This document shows, in pieces, positions 61,413 to 64,000 of a DNA stretch of 64,000 bases. The notes below the pieces were generated by a model. The model ran no database searches and had not been told where the DNA came from. It worked only from the letters and a program-made list of their open reading frames with translations. The stretch covers positions 1,240,001-1,304,000 of the forward strand of contig JBBPUQ010000001.1 of assembly GCA_038501195.1 (NCBI GenBank). Direction: 5' to 3'. Numbering within the stretch: position 1 is the first letter of the stretch; the number at the start of each line of letters is the position of its first letter. Source of the DNA: Nemania diffusa (taxonomy: Eukaryota > Ascomycota > Sordariomycetes > Xylariales > Xylariaceae). The position numbers and the translations under genes were made by a program.

Positions 61413-62473
61413 ATGGCTCTTATAGATCTACTCGGTCGCCTTGGGCCTGAGATTGAAGACCCAGAAGAAGGCATGTTGAAAGGGGTTCGGTAAGTAAAGC
61501 CAGGCGTCGCTAACTAGTGTACATCAGAGACCTTCTTACTCTTCTCTCAAGAGATTCCCTCTCAGAATCTTGGTTTTGTGGACTCTCAGGCAACAACTAT
61601 AGATCTCACCATTGGCGGGAAAGATTATACCATCCACCAATCGCCAACTATACTGAACCGTCCGGGTAGCACTACTGGCGCTGTCGTTGTAAGTTTGTTC
61701 CCGCAGTATTCTTACATAATAACCGTGGCGATGGGCTAGCCGGTGATCCGCTATAGTGCTTATGTGTATTTCATGCTGATATAAGTCTGAGGTAGTGGAA
61801 AATCACCCCATTAGTAGCTTCGTGGCTGAGCTCGCCTGACAACCTGCTATGGAAAACGGGGGCTCTCTCATCCACGAGTAGCGTGCTCGAGTTAGGGTGT
61901 GGAATCTCCGGCCTCGTCGGTTTAGCCCTGTCTCCCCTCGTGTCACGCTACGTCCTCACAGACCAGACATACGTGGCACGACTCGTCGAGAAGAACCTAG
62001 AGGAGAATATCGTTGTCCCCCAGAAGTCGTCGTCTCAGAAACGCAAGGGCAAGTCACCTTCGATAAATAACCCAGTTAATCTTCGCTTCGCAGCGTTAGA
62101 CTGGGAACTGGACGAAGTGACAACCTCTCTCACGGGATCATCGGATGTCACTAGCTTTGACGCAGTTATTGCCTGCGACTGCATCTACAACGACACATTA
62201 ATCGAGCCCCTCGTTCAGACATGTGCTGACGCCTGTGCTCTACGGCAGCGTGATCCAGAAGCTGGTGCGCAAGGTGACGGGGCTGCGGCGCCGGCTCTCT
62301 GCATCGTTGCCCAACAGCTACGCGATCCCGAGATATTCGAGGGCTGGATCAAGGAGTTCAGCAGGCACTTCCGCGTCTGGCGTATGCCAGAGGAGGCGTT
62401 ATCGATGGAATTGCGCGCAAATACGGGGTTCGTGGTGCATGTTGGGATCTTGAAAAATGCGAGCGCGCCCTGA
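61413..62473 (+). CDS. RKM5: Ribosomal lysine N-methyltransferase 5 (Rkm5-like)
   Basis: Rkm5 is a seven-beta-strand SAM methyltransferase (methyltransferase-16 family) that monomethylates a lysine of ribosomal protein uL1 in yeast. Preferred exons: 61413-61470, 61528-61688 and 61796-62473, giving 298 residues. The first intron would start with GC, not GT (AAG then GCATGT), and has a perfect CTAAC branch point; it yields DPEEETFLLFSQEIPSQNLG, which reads like the family's N-terminus. With a GT donor at 61485 and acceptor at 61529 the intron is only 45 nt. The GTAAGT at 61490 breaks the frame with every nearby acceptor. Later landmarks: IHQSPTIL, TTGAVVWKITP, SAM motif I VLELGCGISGLVG (103-115), the post-I acid in LTDQTY and DCIYN. 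Lengths of relatives (about 300-370) fit. Confidence 0.88.
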
Positions 62474-64000
62474 ACTATCTGATAGGGGCTTACGTGTTCC
62501 AAGTTTCGCCATGAAAAAGGGGAGATGTTTAAGCTAGAGACAACATGCCAATGCTACCGCGAAATATATACTACTAAGTAAGTACAGTCGTCAAGATTTC
62601 GTATGTAGAAAAGCTGAGATATATGGGCAGTCCTCTCCCGCATCGTGGGCACAAGGTCCGCCTATTGCATTCTAAAGTGCTGCCGTTCTAACGGGCTTGC
62701 AGTGCTTTACGGCACTTGAGACTATTTTACTATATATATATATATATATAGACTGCGAAATCTAAGGATACACATGCTGTTAGATGACGCGATCATGGTA
62801 GGCGCTACTACATCGTGAACGGTTTGGGATGAGTATCTCATGCTCACGGTCTGTTATGCGTAATATAGTAACAAAGGCGAGGCTGAATTGAAGGGGGAAA
62901 GCAAAATAAAAATGAATGAGTCTATAGTAGATAGTTAATTCAAGAATCTTTCACCCACGGCTACCCAGCAGCAAGCAACTACATTGAGGAAGTGTCAATA
63001 TCCCAATACTCTCTCAAGTTTTCTGTTCACTATATCTTTAGGTACTCCGATAGTCACACTATTTTATAGAACATCGATGAATTTAAACAGCACGCAGGTC
63101 GTAACGCCTCCCGTAACCCACACATCAACCAACTTGACAACCTAGGCTAATATATACAAACAACTGTTGACACATCCAACCCGTATTCCACTCACCATAA
63201 TCCACCTAGTAGAATAGCAAATCATGATATTCCATTTGAGGTGAGAATATGTAACATGACGCCTGGGTAAAGTAGGGCTCACATATATCTCCCAACTAAG
63301 ACAAATACTACTACACAATAGTCTTCTGCTCTTTATAGCACCACTCTATTACTTATCAGCATGCCATAGTGACAAGATAATCAACCTCAAACTTCGAACC
63401 TCATAAACGAGTTTTATGAGGCAATATCCACGAATACTATTTAGTATACAACGCAACACCGAACACAATGGCTATGTTCAATCAGTCTAACCCTGGAAAC
63501 CCCAAATAAATCGTTTCAAAGACCAAGACACGGCATTGTCTAGAAGGTCGGTAACAACCCAGCCATCGGATAGGTTAGATTGACAGCCAATAGCAGAACA
63601 ACTGGGAATAGAAACCCATCCCCAATAATGTAGGTTTCAGACACATAAATCAGAACTCTTGTATGTACCGGTATTATTGAGATGCTTCTTGTTATTTATC
63701 CTCCCCGCCACTTACCGACCATTTCATCCAGTTTTCGCAATCATATGCCAAAAAAAGGTCTGCGTGCGCACTCCTGTTCTTGACGCATTTATTGAGCCTC
63801 AATTCCTAGTCAACCGATAGCGACGTGCTAAGCGAACATTCTTTTACAAACTGAAAGGCTAAGCAATCTACGATCAACGTAATCATCACAGAAAGACGGA
63901 ATCCCACGCAGAAAAAGAAAAGTTATTAGATCCAGAGGAATACTCCCATCTCAATGTTACATTGCCCCAGCTAATCAAAGAACTCAGAAGAACATGGTCG
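62474..64000. other. AT-rich region without a recognised gene
   Basis: These 1.5 kb to the right edge hold the Rkm5 3' flank, a (TA)10 run and otherwise unremarkable AT-rich DNA. No frame of useful length or splice-linked coding stretch is visible on either strand. Confidence 0.55.
62731..62750. repeat. (TA)10 microsatellite
   Basis: A perfect TA dinucleotide run in the 3' flank of the Rkm5 gene. Confidence 0.95.

Noticed and set aside
61240..61425. 61-codon frame overlapping the Rkm5 start
   Set aside because: Out of frame with Rkm5 and without known content; at most an overlapping uORF if the transcript starts that far upstream.

Overview
The window looks like nuclear DNA of a filamentous ascomycete (Pezizomycotina, probably Sordariomycetes; a member of the Xylariales is my guess from gene texture only). 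Genes are monocistronic, on both strands, with 50-110 nt introns carrying GTANGT-type donors and CTAAC/CTGAC branch points. Intergenic DNA is AT-richer and full of TACCTA/TAGGTA words. I see no transposon, CRISPR array, rRNA or convincing tRNA gene, and no biosynthetic cluster. This is mostly a conserved housekeeping segment.

Layout. 1-713 (-): 5' end of NADPH-cytochrome P450 reductase. 4548-12342 (+): Tao3/Mor2/PAG1 (Furry family) morphogenesis scaffold. 13361-14208 (-): U5 snRNP thioredoxin-fold protein Dib1, divergent from 14801-18279 (+) Urb1/Npa1 (60S biogenesis). 19755-22256 (+): a 4E-T-like protein with an N-terminal eIF4E-binding motif. 23794-26251 (-): Sec1/Munc18. 27365-28057 (-): G-patch protein. 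28431-28540: an 18-bp minisatellite next to an AT-rich HNH nuclease gene, 28790-30026 (-). 30648-31934 (+): membrane-anchored short-chain dehydrogenase. 33325-34119 (-): VAMP7/Nyv1-type longin R-SNARE, divergent from 34809-37133 (+) Suv3 mitochondrial RNA helicase. 37908-40027 (+): an unrecognised GC-rich low-complexity gene with a uORF. 40555-41334 (-): Sna3-like Pmp3-family protein with a PPxY tail, divergent from 41927-45684 (+) Prp22. 45882-47582 (-): JmjC protein, divergent from 48738-51419 (+) Cdc45. 54323-55263 (+): neuronal calcium sensor Ncs1/Frq1. 57242-59471 (-): long-chain acyl-CoA synthetase. 61413-62473 (+): Rkm5-type lysine methyltransferase. The last 1.5 kb holds no gene that I can see.

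How the genes relate. There is no operon-like pathway. Some functions recur by chance or loosely: splicing (Dib1, Prp22, perhaps the G-patch protein), ribosome biogenesis and translation (Urb1, Rkm5, 4E-T-like), membrane fusion and sorting (Sec1, VAMP7, Sna3-like), polar growth and calcium signalling (Tao3, Ncs1) and lipid metabolism (acyl-CoA synthetase, P450 reductase, SDR). Several pairs share divergent promoters of about 0.6-1.2 kb.

Exon models below were rebuilt by hand from splice signals and reading phase. Nearly all close in frame and give family-typical lengths. The least certain are the Tao3 N-terminus, exon 2/3 of the 37908-40027 gene, and the first intron of the Rkm5 gene, which seems to need a GC-AG splice. 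I found no clearly new multi-gene system. The best leads are the 4E-T-like protein, the HNH gene with its minisatellite, the Sna3-like PPxY protein and the micro-exon structure of dib1.
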